A stretch of 61,707 nucleotides of DNA from CAZJRB01 sp964547995 (lineage in GTDB: Bacteria > Planctomycetota > Planctomycetia > Pirellulales > Thermoguttaceae): NCBI GenBank assembly GCA_964547995.1, contig CAZJRB010000029.1:1-61707 (forward strand), written 5' to 3'. Position 1 is the first letter of the stretch, and every line of letters begins with the position of its first letter. Made by a program: the position numbers and the translations under genes. The notes beneath the pieces were generated by a model, which was not told the DNA's origin, searched no databases, and saw nothing but the letters and a program-made list of their open reading frames with translations. Shown one piece after another: positions 58,869 through 61,707 of the stretch.

Positions 58869-61396
58869 GGCTGGGCCCCCGGCTTGGCGCCGTAACCGCC
58901 GCCGGGCGGGCCTTGCCCGGCACCTGGTGGGCCTTGCCCGCCGCCGGCCTGGCGCATTTTGCTGATCGCGGCGTTCATTTCGGCGCGGTCGATGGCGGCG
59001 TCGCCGTCTTTGTCGGCCGTCTTCAACATCGACCAGAACCTGGCGGGGACCTCGCTTTCTTCGAGCTTGCCGTTTCCGTTCTTGTCGAAGCGGGCGAAGG
59101 GATCACCGCCGGGGCCGCCCGGTTTTGGGCGTCCGGGCGTTTTCTCGGCAGGTCCGCCGGGCGCCGCCCCGCCGTGGGGCGGCTTGCCTTCTTTCCCCGG
59201 AGGCCGGCCGGGCGGCTTTGGCGGCACGCCTTGTTGGGGCCGCGACTCCGGCTTCGGCGAGCCCTGCTTCGGCGTCTCCTCTTCTTCGGCCACTTCGGGC
59301 AGCCCTTCGGCCTCGTCGCGGTAAGCGGCCGAGTGGAGGACAATTTTCTGGCCTTCCTTCAGCCCTTCCTTGATCACCACGAACGAATCGTTGGTTGATC
59401 CGATCGTCACTTCGTGGGCCTGGAACTTTCCCCGCTTCTCCGTCAGGCAGTAGTACTTCCCGCCGTGTTCGAAAATCGCCTGGGCCTGTACCAGCAGCAC
59501 ATCGTGCAGCTCTTCGACGAGGATGTTCACTTTGGCGGTCAAGCCGGGCCGCAGTCCCTGCGGCGGACTGTCGACGCGGACAAGCGTCTTGTATTCCTTG
59601 GCGCCGGAACTGAAGAAGCCGGTGGGCTCCGGCAATTCGTTGACCATCTCCACCTCGCCTTCGAGTTTCATCTCGGGGAAGGCGTCGAGCTGGATGGTCA
59701 CCGGCATTCCCGCTTCGACCAGTGTGACCTTGGCTTCGCTGATCTTGCAGTCGACCTGCATCTCTTTGGGATCGGGCAATTTGATGATCACCTGATTCTC
59801 GCGGACTTGCTCGCCCTCGGCGATGACGATGTCGCTGCCGTGGCGCCGGGAGACGTTTGCGTAGACCACCTGGCCGTCCCGCGGCGTCCGGATGATGCAC
59901 TTTTCGACTTGTTGCTCGGCACGTCTGAGTTCTTTGAGGTCGAGTTCATGGCTGGCCTTTTCGGCCTTTAGTTTGGCTTCGGCCGTTTTTATGTTGGCAT
60001 CGAGCTCACCCGCCGTTTTCTTTTTGGTGAATTCCTGGAGCGACGCGAGTCTGGCCTTCGCCGATGCGAGGGTATTGCCGGCCTTCTTGACGGCGAACTT
60101 GTCCGCCCGGAGTTCCAGCGCGGTAACATATCCTTTCGATTCCAACCTCGTGCTGTACTGGAAGTAGTCTTCCGCGCGGTCCAACCCCTCCCGGGCATCG
60201 ATAATCTCGTGCTCGATAGCCTGCTCGTCGACGTCGTACTTGCCCGGGACCAGCTTACCCAAGAGAGTTCCCGGCTCGACTTGCTGTTGCTCTTTGGCGT
60301 GGAGAATGGCTCCGGCCGGAAGTTCGTGTTTCTCCAACTCGCGGCCTCCGGGGCCGAGCACGAGAATTTCGGCGTCCGGGGTGACGACTTCTTCCAGGCC
60401 TTCGTCGCTTCGATCGAGTTGCACTCGGACCAATTTGACGGTGCCGGCGTACTTGGCCTTGATTTCGCCTTCACCGAGGTATTCCTTCTTGGCCAGTACG
60501 GCCGTGTCATAGACGTTTTGTGCCTGGATCACGTTCGCTTTGCTCTGGTTACAGATGATTTCCTGGTTGATCATGTCCTTTTCGAGCGCGGAGGAATCCA
60601 ACTCGACGACGATATCGCCCGGCGTGACCTCCAGCTTCATCTCGTTGTCGGCTACCATGCGGTAGACGAGCGTTTCGTTTTCAGTCACTTGGCGGATGCC
60701 GGTGAGATCGGCCTTGGCGTACTTCTCGTTCAACTGCTCCCGCACGGCATCGCGGATGGCCTTTGGCAGTTCGGGTTCTCGTACGGCGCGGGCCACCCTC
60801 ACGTTCTTGCCGTCGGCGGTGATGAGGAACTCGCGATGCGGGTCGTCCAACTGCCAACGGTAGGTCGGCTGACCGTCACCATTGTCCACCTTGTGGACGA
60901 ATCGCTGCGCGCGGTCCCCCTCGACCCGCCCGATCTCGGAGGGCTTGAGGTGCCTCTTGGCGGCAGCCTCGACGGCCGGCGGCAGGTCGGTAACGGCCAC
61001 GATCACTCCGACCTGGCTACCGTCCCGATCCCCGTCGGGATTGATGTTGCCCTTCTCGCTAACGACGGGCCCTTTGACCTTGTCCCCTTCGGCCACGATC
61101 CACAAGATCGTGGAACCTCCTCCCCCTTTGGCTTCCACTTCGCAGCGGATTTCGACGTTGTTGCCGCTTTCGACATTGCCGCTTTCGGTGATTTCATGGA
61201 CGAAGTCACCCCGCTTGACCTTACAGGGCATCGGCCCCGGACCTTCGCCCGAGAACGAGAAGGTTGAGAATAGGATCCAGGCGACGATGGGTACGGCCGT
61301 CACGATCACCAGCGCGACAATGAGCCTGCGCAGAGCGAACCCGCCGCGCCGCTTCGCAGCAGGCGGGTTTGCGGTAGTTGATTGAGACGGAGGCAT
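58865..61396 (-). CDS. HlyD/MacA-type periplasmic adaptor with PepSY-like insertion and EF-hands
   Basis: An 843-residue adaptor, about twice the usual size. One N-terminal helix is at about 22-45. The first lipoyl/barrel half-motif (RGDFVHEITESGNVESGNNVEIR) is followed at about 115-258 by an insertion with two PepSY-like repeats (LPPAVEAAAKRHLKPSEIGRV and LPKAIRDAVREQL). A hairpin (about 270-500) and the second half (TPRDGQVVYANVSRRHGSDIVIAEGEQV) follow. After about residue 690 comes a Pro/Gly linker and two EF-hands (DKNGNGKLEESE, DKDGDAAIDRAE). It couples the MacB-like permease to an outer-membrane channel. Calcium could regulate it; this is inference. Confidence 0.9.
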   Translation of the reverse strand: MPPSQSTTANPPAAKRRGGFALRRLIVALVIVTAVPIVAWILFSTFSFSGEGPGPMPCKVKRGDFVHEITESGNVESGNNVEIRCEVEAKGGGGSTILWIVAEGDKVKGPVVSEKGNINPDGDRDGSQVGVIVAVTDLPPAVEAAAKRHLKPSEIGRVEGDRAQRFVHKVDNGDGQPTYRWQLDDPHREFLITADGKNVRVARAVREPELPKAIRDAVREQLNEKYAKADLTGIRQVTENETLVYRMVADNEMKLEVTPGDIVVELDSSALEKDMINQEIICNQSKANVIQAQNVYDTAVLAKKEYLGEGEIKAKYAGTVKLVRVQLDRSDEGLEEVVTPDAEILVLGPGGRELEKHELPAGAILHAKEQQQVEPGTLLGKLVPGKYDVDEQAIEHEIIDAREGLDRAEDYFQYSTRLESKGYVTALELRADKFAVKKAGNTLASAKARLASLQEFTKKKTAGELDANIKTAEAKLKAEKASHELDLKELRRAEQQVEKCIIRTPRDGQVVYANVSRRHGSDIVIAEGEQVRENQVIIKLPDPKEMQVDCKISEAKVTLVEAGMPVTIQLDAFPEMKLEGEVEMVNELPEPTGFFSSGAKEYKTLVRVDSPPQGLRPGLTAKVNILVEELHDVLLVQAQAIFEHGGKYYCLTEKRGKFQAHEVTIGSTNDSFVVIKEGLKEGQKIVLHSAAYRDEAEGLPEVAEEEETPKQGSPKPESRPQQGVPPKPPGRPPGKEGKPPHGGAAPGGPAEKTPGRPKPGGPGGDPFARFDKNGNGKLEESEVPARFWSMLKTADKDGDAAIDRAEMNAAISKMRQAGGGQGPPGAGQGPPGGGYGAKPGAQP

Positions 61397-61449
61397 CAAA
61401 GAAAACCTCGACGGAACCAGGGTGGGGATATCGACCTAAGCGAGCGATT

Positions 61450-61467
61450 GCGGTGGGGCCACCGCAG
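61450..61467. promoter_or_regulatory. Palindrome upstream of the exporter operon
   Basis: TGCGGTGG at 61450-61457 and CCACCGCA at 61460-61467 form a perfect 8-2-8 palindrome, 54 bases upstream of the adaptor ATG. It could be an operator or a short repeat. Confidence 0.45.
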
Positions 61468-61651
61468 ATTCACCCTATGGTCCATTGTAGTTCCCAGGCA
61501 CCCGATTGTCACCCGGAAAACCCTCCTGTAGCGGGGGGGTTGCGATGAAAACGGCCGGGGCTTGGCACATTGCGGAGACATTGGGACCGGGTTGATCCGC
61601 CCCATGTTGCGGGCCGGCTATTGGAGACCTCGTTCCCAAGCAGGGTTCGTG

Positions 61652-61707
61652 TTAGCAGCCCGTTGAAAAAATCCCCGCAGCAGGCCGAAATGTAGCCAAA
61701 TCGATTG
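61652..61707. mobile_element. Partial copy of the AACAGCCCGTTGAAAAA terminal-repeat element
   Basis: TAGCAGCCCGTTGAAAAA (61653-61670) matches the left end of the 125-bp hairpin element at 21531-21550 except for one base in the first residues. The window ends before the right arm could be seen. No gene lies between here and the adaptor start at 61396. Confidence 0.75.

Overview
The window looks like a chromosomal segment of a planctomycete (phylum Planctomycetota, probably a Pirellulales-type lineage). GC is high, roughly 60-65% by eye. Family content supports this: a DUF1559 protein, a DUF1080 protein, a DUF2961/GH172 enzyme, a sulfatase, a very large FHA/J-like/Ser-Thr kinase, an ECF-type sigma/anti-sigma pair, TPR proteins with an internal metalloprotease, and many gene tails in Ala/Pro/Lys-rich low-complexity sequence. 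Genes lie on both strands in short operons with large gaps. No rRNA, tRNA, CRISPR array or intact insertion sequence was recognised.

Layout. 1-4.3 kb: C-terminal part of an anti-sigma-like membrane protein, two hypothetical genes and a RelB/RelE toxin-antitoxin pair. 4.3-8.0 kb: a long Tex protein with a conserved hypothetical gene behind it. 8.3-10 kb: small hypothetical gene, pterin-binding methyltransferase, stand-alone tRNA-binding domain. 10.2-18.1 kb: TPR/metalloprotease protein, MazG-like pyrophosphohydrolase coupled to a membrane protein, NDH-2 NADH dehydrogenase coupled to an ABC ATPase. 18.2-24.5 kb: DUF1559 protein, UlaG-like hydrolase, archaeal-type phosphoglycerate mutase, small membrane protein, RRM protein, DUF763 protein. 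24.7-30.8 kb: a carbohydrate cluster of a membrane-tethered binding-domain protein, GH32, GH172 (DUF2961) and DUF1080, all on the plus strand. The tethered protein and the GH172 enzyme share one C-terminal domain (about 69 of 121 identical positions by hand count). 30.9-34.8 kb: a 5'-truncated PLP-enzyme remnant behind galK, an HTH regulator and a short glycosyltransferase. 35.1-40.1 kb: hisI, hisG, sulfatase, GH29 fucosidase, with fragments of a second fucosidase and an esterase between the last two. 40.5-45.8 kb: a 1505-residue kinase flanked by remnants of a TolC-like protein and an RND pump. 46.2-49.5 kb: an HTH (HigA-like) gene with a palindromic promoter and a sigma/anti-sigma/PDZ operon. 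49.8-56.5 kb: accessory genes (nucleotidyltransferase, zinc-ribbon membrane protein, VapBC, a candidate two-gene toxin-antitoxin-like pair) between bioF and corA. 56.7-61.4 kb: a MacAB-type exporter operon whose adaptor carries a PepSY-like insertion and C-terminal EF-hands.

How it works together. The clearest functional units are the fructan/polysaccharide cluster (24.7-30.8 kb), the sulfatase/fucosidase region (36.5-40.1 kb), the MacAB-type exporter and the sigma/anti-sigma/PDZ envelope-signalling operon. Intergenic DNA is unusual. It holds several families of 20-25 bp inverted repeats, two copies of a terminal-repeat element (21.5 kb and the right edge of the window), and stretches of degenerate 5-8 nt tandem repeats just upstream of several genes. 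At least five gene remnants, all consisting of only one end of a gene, point to repeated deletion and rearrangement.
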